A program made the position numbers and the translations under genes. DNA of 64,000 nucleotides from Dastarcus helophoroides. Taxonomy: Eukaryota; Arthropoda; Insecta; Coleoptera; Bothrideridae. Under the pieces are notes generated by a model. It worked only from the letters and a program-made list of their open reading frames with translations. It searched no databases and had not been told where the DNA came from. Position 1 is the first letter of the stretch, and the number at the start of each line of letters is the position of its first letter. Positions 42,451 through 53,711 of the stretch are shown here, piece by piece. The stretch is from NCBI GenBank assembly GCA_028583605.1, contig CM053326.1, positions 32,828,431 through 32,892,430 of the forward strand, given 5' to 3'.

Positions 42451-44828
42451 TTATATTAAAAAAAAAAGATTTTTAATATGAAATTTCGGAATAACATCAA
42501 AATTTGTACTTTAAATTTGAAATTTCGAAAATAACTTTGGGATTAAGATTGAAATATTCATCAACCATTTCCTAAAAATAAACTAGATTTCCATTTTCAA
42601 GTGAAGATTTTAGGTTTAAATCCTGAATCATAAGAAAAAACTCAATATTTATAAAAAGCTTACAGTTTACATATTAATAAATTGTTAAAATTTCGAGCTT
42701 ACCCTTGAGCCTTCGAATTTATCATGAAATTTATATTTTAAACCCTTTGACATTTTCTCGAGTTTTCGACGATTGGTTTGTTTTTAATAGTGTGCCCTGT
42801 TTGTAAGTAACTGAGTTTCTTTAATTTTTTAACGCAAACCCTATCGGGTCTTCACTTGAAAAATGCATCGAGTTATCTGTGAAAATTTTATATTTTTTAA
42901 AGTATGCCTTAATGATGGACAACTGCAAGGTTCTAATACACTTGGACTACTATCATAACAAACTTACTTATGGAAAACCCTAGAAATTTTGTAGAAAATA
43001 TCTCGGCGACCTTAAAGCGATTCAAATCATATTGTCAAAAAAATAACTTTCTAAAGCATTTTCTTTCCCACGTCTTTTTCTAGCAAAAAATTGCCAAATT
43101 GATGACATCTTCAATTGAACACCCGATATAAGTTATATACGTATTATTTTTTAACGGTCACTATTTGATTTATTTACATATTTCTACGTAATAAGTTCCA
43201 TGCTTGCAATTTCAACAAACATTAATTCGTAAAATCTCTTTTTAGAGTCACACAGTCAATTATAAAGGAAGGTATATCCAACTATTCATCCAATTAGCAA
43301 AAGCAATCAGCTCTTGCAAACACAATTAATGAGATCAAATGTAATAACGGTACAAGTTCCAATTTGTTTTCCATGAAGCTCATAGTACAAATCAAATTAA
43401 AAACTCAAATTCCATCGTCTTTGTACTATTTATTTTCATTAAATTATGCATTATTATGAACTTATGAACTTAATATTTGAATTTTCTATAAACTCTTTTG
43501 CAGCCAGGCTTGTGAATGCGAAATGGCTTTAGTTTAATTTATTTTTAGCACTTGTTCCAGTTGGAGAAACTCAAACATAATGATGTCTATTTCTAAGTAG
43601 ATCTCTGGGAAGTTTAAATTAAAACTGCCACTTAAAACTTGAGGTTACGGGTAATGATCCTTTGGAAATAAAACAATTGTTTTAAAGGTTCAACCTTTTC
43701 TTCCTTTTCTGTAACCGAAGTAAGGCAGAAGTTAAATAAACCGCTGACTTGTTTTTAAATTCCATTATTCCGGAAGCCGATTTTACCTTATAAAAGATTA
43801 GATCTCGAATTCAATTGAAATCGTGGAAGTAACAAAAGAAATAATGGAATTTAAATGCCCTTTATCGAATTCGAAAGATAGTAATTGATAGATTCGATGT
43901 ATTAAAATCTTACTTTGTTCTTTGTAAACTGCAGGTATAGTTTTCGTTTAAGATTTACTTTTTTACTTTGAAGCAAGAACACGATATTTATGCTGAACTG
44001 AAAACTTGAACTTTATGCGATAGGAAATTCAAGCACTTTCCTACAAGTTGAAAAGCCAAAGTAGATACAGGATATTACATATTGATCTCAAATATAATAC
44101 TGCAACAAGCTCTTATAAAAAGTGCTTCAAGACGTGCTTAAAAGTACAAGACGAATTTATTTTTCTTATGAGTTAAGTTTACTACACAAAAACTTTATTT
44201 GAGCAGCACATTTTTATAGCTTGTTATAAGGGAAAACGTCCTAGAATTATAATTTAAGTTTTGCTCAATTTGTGCTGCTCTGTTAATTAAAATTATATTT
44301 TGTATGCACAGTAGTTAGTGTACTTTAATGAATTGTTTAGTTCTTGTAATGCACTCATTAAACATTTATCGGCAGTCATGTTATTGTTCAGGGGCGGTTC
44401 AGGTTTACTCGGTTTCTTGTGCATCACACTAGTGGGGCCCTTATGAAAGCAAACAAAACCGTCTATGCTGTGCCTACAACATTTTGATATCTAAAAAAAA
44501 AGAAGAGCCATTCTTTGGCGGAGGTTCCTGTCCAGTTGCACATGCTGCTCACTCTTAAATCTGCCCCTGTTTTTGTTCGTGAAGAATGCGCCAAAAATGG
44601 AATTTCTTAGCATAGCCCAAAGTTAGAATAGGTGCAGTGTACAGAAGGCTTACCAGTCTATGGAGTAAAAAGATGACCCGTCCGTGAACAACACATAATT
44701 TAAAACAAAAATTCCCAGCCAGAGCCAATGGGGCGTGTCTTATTAAGGAAGCGTAAAGAGATCACCAAAGTGCCCATCCTAAAGAAAAAATTTGAAATCT
44801 CAGATTCATTATTCCACTGAAAATATAT
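42451..44828. other. Gene-free sequence
   Basis: No exon or RNA gene supported. 42451-42780 is degenerate AAATTT repeat. The rest is of mixed complexity, with a GC-richer segment at 44380-44760 that contains words such as GGGGCGGTTCAGG and GTGGGGCCCTTATG; related words occur near 54200, so it may be an old repeat. Confidence 0.45.
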
Positions 44829-45179
44829 TGTAACAAAATGTAATTATAGAATTCAGTTAGGAATTTTCTAAAAAAATTTGATAAGAGGAAGCGGTCGCGA
44901 TAATGAAACAAATGGCAGATAAGCGCTCCATAAATTTCCGCAAACGATAAGTCTTATCTGCCTCTTTCTTCTAGAACCCGAAACGGGATCTATAAATAGG
45001 CGGTCCGATCGGCTTTCCCGGAGTAAGTTAGTTAGTCAATGAATAGTCAATGAATAAGTTAGTGAGTTAATTAGTTGATCAGTTAAGTGAATTACAATTG
45101 TAGTATTCCGGAATCAGTTTGGAAATAAAGTGGTTACAATTCACGAAGTATTAATCTTTCGAACCGATAACTTGCAACA
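44829..45179 (+). repeat. Solo gypsy LTR, 351 bp, plus orientation
   Basis: Starts TGTAACAAAATG and ends TTGCAACA, flanked by ATAT at 44825-44828 and 45180-45183. It has TATAAATA at 44991-44998, a following TTAGTTAGTCAATGAATAG tract, and AAATAAAG near the end as polyadenylation signal. The ends and internal blocks match the LTR at 11932-12293. Confidence 0.93.
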
Positions 45180-45309
45180 ATATTTTATTTTTCCTAACTA
45201 TATCTATGTCATATTTAAAAATAAAACACTAGACGAAGACGTAAAAACTGATATAGCAGCTCATTTGCAAGCATTGAAACACGAATTTTTTTGATATATC
45301 AGATGTAAC

Positions 45310-46245
45310 AGGATCATGATACACTCCCTCTCTTTTCTTTATTTATGAAGATAAAATTTTAAAACTTACTACACTTGATCTACTTATTAAATGTCAAATT
45401 TTGACCTAAAAATGACATTCCTGCTGCTGTCACTTAAGCTAAAACTGACACAAACTTTTGATTTTTAAACAGAACACTCTATATATAATTACATCTCTGG
45501 AATCTGCACAATTTTTCAAATACAATGCACGTAAAAACAGTGATTTTTAAAGAATCAAATGTTTTTTTACTCTCATTTTATTTTTCAACCTAGAAGGCTA
45601 TGACTCATTTTAATTAATTCTAATGGACCACATTAAGGTTATAAAATTAAATCACGTTAAAAAAGGAGTATTTCGTTCTTTTATCACGTGATAAAGTTAA
45701 CAAAAATGGTTTTTATGTCATAACTTCATTTTCTTAAATGGCACCATATTGGTACTCTGATACCACCAAAAAGTATGATTAATGATGAATCTAACCATAT
45801 TTCCATTCTTGCTGTGAAATCAATAGAACTGAAGTTACAGCCAAAGGAATTCAAAATATTCGGTTTCAATTTATTGGAAGATTTAATCAATAAGAACATA
45901 AGATAGCTGTGGAAATCAAATTTAGAAAAAAGACACTTCCTAAGTTTTCCTAATTTAATTTTTTTGCTGCGCTAACGAGGTCAGCTAGCGTTAATTTGTA
46001 TGAGTCATGACTTTCTAAATTGAAAAATAAAATGGGACCAAACAAATTTTTGATCTTTAAAAATCAGTCATTTCATGTGTATGGCATCCAAAAAATTGTG
46101 CAGATTTTAAAAATGTCATAATATATAGGGTGTTCTACTTAAAAATAAAAAGTTGGTATTAGTTTTAGTGAAAGTGACAGCAGTAGGAACTTTAAAAATT
46201 GTATCTTCATGAATAAAGAAAAAATAGGGGGTGTACCATGATTTT
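45310..46245. repeat. Long inverted repeat (arms about 300 bp)
   Basis: Left arm about 45310-45625 and right arm about 45985-46245 are inverted copies. Paired words include ATCATG.TACAC.CCCT, TGCTGTCACTT, AGAACACTCTATATAT, AATCTGCACAATTTTT and CATTTTATTTTTCAA. The left arm has an extra segment of about 50 bp after 45372. The spacer (45626-45984) is unique. The ends were not resolved to a target duplication, and no gene is inside. It is most likely a palindromic MITE. Confidence 0.8.
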
Positions 46246-46439
46246 ATTATTCGCGATATAGTAACATTAATTCAGATCACTACTATGAAATATTTAATAA
46301 ATAAACATTATTTTTTTGTAAAGGGGAGCTACAAACTATTCTCTTTGCATGAACAAAACCTTAAAGATCGGAGAAATTCTTTTCTAACATAAAAATCATA
46401 GGGAAGTTGATGACTTATTAATTTGAATACCCTCCATTC

Positions 46440-48004
46440 TGTCTTTTCTGAAAAACTTCAAAATTTTTCAAAATTACAAATATTTTTAAAATTTTCGACT
46501 TCTAAAATTTAGGACATCTAATACATTCGTCTTTTCAAAAATTTCCGCCTATTTAAAATTTAGAATTCTCCAAAATTTAGATTTTTTGAAAAATGGAGGC
46601 TTTCTAAAAATTTGACTTTTTAAAAATCTCGGCTGCTTTTGAAAATGTAAATTTAAAAAGATGTTGCTTTAAATATATGACTTTTTAAAAATAAGACTTC
46701 AAAAGTTGCGACTTTTTAGAAAATTTTGATTTTTTTAAACTTTAGTTGTTTTTAAATGCCGTGTCTTTTCGATTTTTAAAATCTAAATTTTTTCAAAAAT
46801 TTTGATTTATTTATCGGTCTCAATTTTTCTGATAATTTCCACATTTTTTTTTTATTTTCAAATTCAAACTTTTAATCTTTTTTCTTCAAAATTTTGACAT
46901 TATTTTGAATTTTCTTAAGTTTTGACATTTTTTCAAATTATAGAATTTTTCTTCAAAATCTCGACATTCTGAACATCTTTGGTTTTTTTTTGAATTTCAC
47001 TTTTTTTAGGTAGAAGGTAATATGACTAAAGTCTTTGACTTTTTTTAATTTTCATTTTTTCAATGTCGCCTTCTTTTAAAAATCTTAACCTTTTATGAAA
47101 ATTTCGACATTTTTCAATATTTTGACCTTTCAAAATTTCGACCTTCTTTAAAATTATCGCCGTTTTCCAAAATTTTAACTTTTTTTGAAAATTTTGTTTT
47201 TGTTTAAATTTGACATTCTTCAAGATTTCAACTTTTTCAAAAACTTGAAATTTTTTGATCACTTTGCATAAGTTTCGAATTATTTAACAATTTTTTAAAA
47301 TTTTAAACACTATACTTGAAACTGTCAGTTTTTTATTTCTAAATTTTTTTTTAAATTTTGAATTTTTTTTAATTTCCGCTTTTTTGAAACTTGGTAAGAT
47401 ACCAAATATTTCGATTTTTTTAAAATTTCAATCTTTTCTGAAATTTTCGGCCATTCTTTAACATTGACTTTTAAAAATTATGATTTTTTTCTTAATCTAC
47501 ACTTTTTAAAAAAAAATCTTTTTTCAAAATTTAATTTTTTTTTAAATTTCAATTCTCTAAAATTTTGATTTTTTTTTAGATTTTGAATATTTTAAACATC
47601 TCGCCTTATATCTCAAATCTTTAAATTAACAATTAAATAGTTTTTTTTCAAAATTTCAACTGTTTTTTAAAATTTTTGACATTTTTTGAAATATTTGCCT
47701 ATTTTAAAAGGCGACTTTGATTCGAATTTTGAGCTTTATGCAAAATTTTGCCCTTTTTAAAATATTTTACTTTTTTCTCTAAAATTTTAATTTTTTTTAG
47801 ATTTTGAATTTTTTAAACATCTCGTCTTATATCTCAAATCTTTGAATTAAGAAATAAATAGTTTTTTCAAAATTTCAACTGCTTTTTGAAATTTTTGAAT
47901 TTTTTTTTGAAATATTTGCCTCTCTTAAAAGGCGACTTTGATTCGAATTTTGAGCCTTATGTAAAATTTTCCCTTTTTAAAATATTTTACTTTTTTAAAA
48001 ATGT
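46440..48004 (-). other. Pyrimidine-rich degenerate TTTTGAAATTT repeat tract
   Basis: The plus strand repeats variants of TTTTTCAAAATTTTGACTTTT for 1.5 kb. This is the same theme as the 25.6-27.4 kb tract but in opposite orientation (purine-rich on the minus strand). The frame at 47026-47262 is composition-driven (Lys/Phe-rich) and not a gene. Confidence 0.7.
47553..47997 (+). repeat. Tandem duplication with 222-bp period
   Basis: TCTCTAAAATTTT begins at 47553 and again at about 47775. Both copies share ACATCTCG.CTTATATCTCAA, AAAGGCGACTTTGATTCG and TTTTGAGC.TTATG in the same order. Divergence between the copies is roughly 10 percent by eye. Confidence 0.85.
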
Positions 48005-49182
48005 TGACTACAATTATCGAATTCGAGTCAAATGAGGTGCTTATAGACAAATTTCTATTGGTAGCTGCAACAGTCGTAACTTAATATAAATATATTGATG
48101 GCGATTATAATTTCATGGGTAAGCTGAGAAGGTGGCTTGGGTTTAAACCCTTACAAGAACTGAAATAATCAAACATTATCAATAATAAGAATTTCGAACA
48201 AATAATTTGAAACTTAAATTATAGCAACTAATTATAAACCAGCGACTTCGTCTTGAATAAATGCATTTATCGCTTGACAAAAAAAAATGTCCAAAATTAA
48301 AGACAGTTTTTAAATATGTTAAATTGACTCGCATTTAAAATTGTTCTGGATAAAAGTAATAAAATTGTCCTAATCAGCTATGCACAGCTTTAAAGAATTC
48401 GTGCAGATTACAGAATTATGTTTTGTTCCAATTCGTGTATAATTAGTTGCCGAGAGTTTCCAGCTATACATTGTGTAACAAAGTTGCGTCTGTTACATTA
48501 GGATGACTCTGTTTGACTGTTATATTAAAAGAATCCTACTTGCAAACTTAAAGTTGTGTTTCATCATTTAGAGGACTCTGCCGCCGCTGTCAGATCATAG
48601 ATTTACATAGAAAATAAAGGAATTTCTATTTACTCTTTTGGGATGAAATATTAGTTTGGGATTGTCTGGAAAAGTTTTATTCTACTAACGATCCTGCCTT
48701 GGAGGGTACGTTTACACTAATTTTTGCCAAAGTCGCTTCGGTAAATGCGTCGTGCAAAGTGAAGAAACAGATAGACAAACACTCTTTCGCATTTATATAT
48801 CAGTTGGGATTTGATTTATTTCCATAGAATTTCGACGAAGGATATAAATTTGTTAGAAGTTAAAAGCAAACATTTTAGGAAAAAATGGGATAAACTGGAA
48901 GTTTTGAAAAAAAAATCGAATTTCAGCAATTACTTTTTTGAGTTTAAAATCAAAATTATAGAAAATCGGTGAACATTTGGAAATAAAAATAACAGAAAAA
49001 TATTGAAATTTCCTGAAAAAGAACTGCATTTTTGAAAAACTATTAAAATTTAAATTTGAAATTCTAAAATAGTATGGAAATACTGAATTTAAAGTCAAAA
49101 TGGTGAAAAAAAATTAGTTTAAAAAAACGGAAAATTGATAATAAAAACTCGGTGTTTTACGAAAAAAGTGGAGAATATAAAA
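48005..49182. other. Gene-free sequence
   Basis: 48005-48840 is more complex, non-repetitive DNA without open frames (words such as GACTCTGCCGCCGCTGTCAG at about 48573). After 48850 the A-rich degenerate repeat resumes. Confidence 0.45.
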
Positions 49183-49283
49183 TGGAAATATATATTTCAA
49201 AAACAAAATAAAACTTAAAAAAAACAATTTCTTTAGTATATGTCCGGGATTTTCAGAAAAAATTTAGACAAGGAATCTTTGAC
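49183..49283 (+). repeat. Left copy of a direct flank repeat
   Basis: ATATATTTCAAAAAC, AATAAAACTTAAAAAA, TTAGTATATG and AAAAAATTTAGACAAGGAAT occur in the same order at 51846-51955, beyond the right end of the second palindromic element. Confidence 0.75.
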
Positions 49284-50205
49284 AAAGAGTCTAGCAGGAT
49301 ATGTATGGCGAAGTGACCCCCAAATGGGAACCTATAGTAATATTTTCAAAAAGTTATCACCTGGGCATATGAACAAAATTTTTGTATATTGGGTATATAT
49401 TTCAACGTGACTATATGTCAATTTAAGAAGATTTTTTAAATTTTTTATGTCTTTCGAACTAAATAAGTTACAAAAATAAAACCAACAGCATATTATAGCT
49501 AATATTTTGGAGCATATTATATATTTTTTTCATATTTTTTATTATCTAGGGCCACCCCAAAAATTAATAAGAAAAATAATTTATTTTTTTTTAATAGTTT
49601 TATTCAAGCTACAATTACAAAATTAATATATGTTATAGTACCCATTAAGTACTGTAACATATAAAAAATTCATTAAATAAATATTGATGCAACACTTTAA
49701 AAAAAAATTAACTTGAAGTTTTCACCCTTCAGAATATAACAAATTTTTGTTATTTTTGAAGTAAAATTGTTTTTTTTTTGTGCAACTCGTATTTTAACAC
49801 AGTGTGGTAAAGTTAAATAAAATTAAGAATGCATAGTATTTTTTATATTTTATTAATTTTGGTAAAGTTAATATTTCAAAAATTTTAATTTTTTTTAATT
49901 TGTTCTTCCATTTTCTGTAGTTTTGTCACGGATCAAATCAACTAAAACTTGCTATAAAAAATTCCTAATATACTACCAAACATTAAATGAGAAATGCCAT
50001 TAGTTTTATCTTTCTAACTTATGTAGTTAAAAGAATATCAAATATTTAATTTTATTTTTTTAATATCCTCATAATCACATTGAAATATGATGCCCAAATG
50101 CACATTAAATTTGTTGATAATTCGAAGTGATAATCTAATAAATTACCAAAAATTCCATTATAGGTTGCCATTTAGGGTTCTCTTTGCCCTACTTATCCTG
50201 CTAGA
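49284..50205 (+). repeat. Palindromic element, copy 1 (about 920 bp)
   Basis: Left end TCTAGCAGGATATGTATGGC; the right end is its inverse (CCTACTTATCCTGCTAGAAG). The subterminal words GAAGTGACCCCCAAATGGGA and ATTTAGGGTTCTC pair in inverted orientation. The interior is AT-rich with no transposase. It is a non-autonomous MITE-like element. Confidence 0.8.
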
Positions 50206-50915
50206 AGATCCTTTCCTTGACAATTCAAAATTAAAGTCGATATTATGGAAAAAAAATTCGACTAAAATTTTAGTTTACGCACAGGCAATGTTAATGTCTA
50301 AACATTTTGTTTAAATTTTTAGTTTAAAGGAAAAAACTTAAATCGTGAAAAAGACTCGAAATTTATAATAACAAAGTCAAATTATAGCACGAAACTTTGG
50401 ATAAAATCCAGAAAATTATAAAATAAGTTTCTAATTTATTTTCGCTTTCAAAAATTTGAAACTTGAACTTTGAAATTCGATGAAAACTGGAAGTATCAAA
50501 TTTTTGAATTTGAAATTTGAAAGTTCAAATTTAGAAATAAAGTTGAAGTTTTGACATTGATTATTATTTTTTCCAAAAATTTAGAAACCTTTTGTCGAAA
50601 CTGTGACTGTTTTTCCAGTTCTGATTTTATTTTCCAATCTTTTAATTTACGACTTTGAGAGAAAAACAATTTTTTTTTGTTCGATTTAAATTTTTTCCTC
50701 AAAATTTTGAATTTAGATTTTTAAATAGGGAAATTCGAAAAACTTTCAAATATGCTTTAAAACTGAAGTCAAAATTTGGAGTAAATTGTAACTATTAAAG
50801 AAACATATTTATTATAGACCTAATTTGAAATATTTAGTGCTTAATTAAAATTGAAATCAACATTTTTGTCAATAATATATAGTTTAATTTTGAATTTCTA
50901 GGAAGAAATCTTTTA
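50206..50915. other. Spacer between the two opposed palindromic elements
   Basis: A-rich degenerate repeat (AAATTTGAAAGTTCAAATTT and the like). The frame at 50496 is composition-driven. No gene. Confidence 0.5.
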
Positions 50916-51832
50916 GCACGGTAAACATGGTGAAGTGGCCCCTAAATGAGAATCTATAATGAAATTTTCGGTATATTATTACCTCAAAATTCGAATAAAA
51001 TTTATGTGCATTTGAGCTCGATACCTCAATGTGCCTAGAAAGTATTAAAAAATTATTCAACAGAAGATTTTTTATAATTGTTGATATTTTTTAACTAAAT
51101 TAGTTAAACAAAACCAACCGCATTTCTTAGCTAATGTTTCATGGTATAACATGACTGTTTTTCGTAATTTTTAGTTTATTTTATCCTTGCCAAAAATGGA
51201 CAGAAAATGTAAAAATAAATCGTAAAAAATAAAATTTACAAAATATTCACTTTAACAAAAATAATAAAATATTAAAAGAATTATGCATTCTGAATTTTAT
51301 TTAACTTAAGGACACTATAATTAAATACGAACTACAAAAACTTTACTTCAAAAATAACAAAATTTTTTTATATTCTGGAGAATGAAAACTGCTAACTTAA
51401 TTTTTTTTAAAGTGTTGCACCAGCTTTTATTCAGTAAATGTTCTATATATTATAGTACTATATTAAATATTAATTTAGTGATTGTATCTCAAATAAAACT
51501 ATTAAAAAAAATTAATTATTTTTCTTATTAATTTTGTAGGTAGCTAGAATTAATAAAAAAAAATGAAAAAAACTATGTAATATACTTTGATAGCTTTATT
51601 AGCTTAAATACGCCGTTAGTTTCATTTTTCTAGGTTAAGTCAAAAAATATAAAAAAATTTAAAAAATATTTTTAAATTGACATTTCTTTTTAATATTCCG
51701 TAGTCACCTTGAAATATCGAGCCCAAATAAATACACATAAATTTTGTTCCCTGGCCAAGGTGATACGTGTCCAAAAATATTACTAGAGGTTCCCATTTGG
51801 GGCCCACTTTGCCATACTTATCCTGCCACACT
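50916..51832 (-). repeat. Palindromic element, copy 2, opposite orientation
   Basis: Its right end read on the minus strand (GGCAGGATAAGTATGGCAAA, GTGGGCCCCAAATGGGAACC, TAGTAATATTTT, TATCACCT, ATATTTCAAGGTGACTA) follows copy 1 left end closely. Interior words also match in reverse order (ATTATGCATTCTGAATTTTA, GTGTTGCACCAGCTTTTATT). The copy is therefore inverted relative to 49284-50205. Confidence 0.8.
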
Positions 51833-51845
51833 TTTTGGAATGAAA

Positions 51846-51955
51846 TTATATATTTCAAAAACAGAATAAAACTTAAAAAAAAAACAAAATTTTGCAAGAA
51901 AATATGTTAGTATGTTAGGATTTTAAGAAAAAATTTAGACAAAGGAATCTTTCGC
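51846..51955 (+). repeat. Right copy of the direct flank repeat
   Basis: Direct copy of 49183-49283, about 2.66 kb away. Confidence 0.75.
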
Positions 51956-53438
51956 AAATTTTTGAGTTACAACTCAAAATTTTGAGAAAACAGTAAAAAA
52001 TCAAAAAAATCTCTTGAACACTCGAAACATAAATATTAACTTCGAAGATTGAAAAAAATAGAAAAATTTGGAAATGTAATTTTATAATCTTACTTGAAAA
52101 AATAAGTGAACATTTATTAAAAATATCGAGGTTTAAAAAAAGCTAAAACTTGTGATTTTAAAACACAAAATTTTAAAAAAGGAGTAAAGAAATCAATTCT
52201 TAAATCGAAATTTTCCATTTCCAAGTAGAAATTGAAAGTTTAAATATAAAATTTAAATAAAAGATAATGAATTAAGAGCCGATATTCTGATATTGGAAAT
52301 AAATTATTAAAAAGATCGATTGTAAACCTAAAGTTTTAAGAGAAAGGCCGAAACTTCCTGATAAGGTCAAAATTTCTACAAAAATTTGAGTACCAAATAG
52401 AAGTTTCAGAGAAGAAGTAGCAAGTGAAAGTGTAAATTAAGTAAGCTTGAAAAGCAACTAAGAATTTAATTTTAAAAAATCAAGGAAAAATTAAAATTCA
52501 AATTTTTGAAAAATTAACTTATATTTCCGAATATGCAAAAGTGATGATTTGGAAAAAAATATTAAAAAAATCACGATAGAGCTCTAAATTAGCAGAGAAA
52601 ATGGTTAAATCGGAAATTTTGGAAAAAGTATCAACATTTTGACAACAAATTTGAAGTAAATAAAATAATTTTCTTGAAAATTCTAGTTTAAAGAAGGAAA
52701 AAATGTAAGCATTTCAGTTAGAAAATATATCCGCTGTTGGCATCATATGTTTTTCTCATAGTTTCACAAAACTCAAAACGTTTGCATTGATGACAACAAA
52801 ATATGTCTCTACTGTTAGCACACTTGGAACCATCTCATCACGATTCTGCTTTAAATTTCTTCTGTAATTCGTTGTCTCTATCGGCCTATTTTCATGTAAA
52901 AAAGTCATTATTTTATTTTTCCGTACTTTTGGAACTGAACGTATCATTTAATGATTCGTATATTTTCATCTTTTGAGCATAACCTAAGCAATGTTTTGTT
53001 TCTCCCTATTCCCGATTGCGCATCTATCGCATTCTTTCTCTTATTTAGCGGTGTTGGCCCAAAAAGGCGTTTAAATTATGGTTTGAAAATACCTTTTGAG
53101 GTAAAAAAAGTTTTTAGGCACGTTGAGCGATTTTTGATAGGGGAAAAACTTATGGTTTACGTTACCATCACGCTAATACTCGTTACCAATATGCTCTAAT
53201 TTTAATAGTATGATGTAACTATGAGCAAGACGCGTAATACTATACAATTAAAAATGCGTGATCGGCAACAGGGTTGTAGGTAATTTGCTGCTTTAAATAA
53301 TGTATATCACTCAAAAAAAAATTTAATATTATCCTGATAGAGAATGAAGTCACTGTATTTAGGAAATTATTTAAAGATTTCCTGACTCAGGCATAAATTT
53401 ATTTTTTGTTTTTTAGTTTATTAGAATCAACAATATTG
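51956..53438. other. Purine-rich repeat tract then complex sequence
   Basis: 51956-52730 is A-rich degenerate repeat. 52740-53300 is more complex and carries a SINE-tail-like TTTTTAGGCACGTTGAGCG at 53112-53130. The frames at 52756 and 52951 have no support. Confidence 0.45.
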
Positions 53439-53711
53439 TTAATGATCCTTGAATCTATTTAAATTGCGTTCTGAAATGAAAGTTATCAACCAAAACATAC
53501 ACTTCTCTGTCCTGTCCTTCCGTGATGTATTAAAAGTTTTTTGCAAAGATAAAACAATGGGGCCGTTAAAAGAGCTTCCGAGAGCGGCAGAACCCGTTGT
53601 GGCATTTCTATAGTGCAGATTAGTGGCCACATGAAGCGTTGCATCCTGAATTTGACACTTCATTACGGTCATGGCATCCGCAAAATACCCAACTGCGGGC
53701 CCTACACCCAC
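53439..53711 (-). other. Open frame of uncertain status
   Basis: A minus-strand frame of 90 codons in a segment less AT-rich than its surroundings. It reads MTVMKCQIQDATLHV, LHYRNATTGSAAL and FNGPIVLSLQKTFN before a stop at about 53439. The first ATG is at about 53672. The composition is plausible for a protein, but there is no splice signal, promoter or known motif, and the plus strand is open too (53613-53933). Confidence 0.2.
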
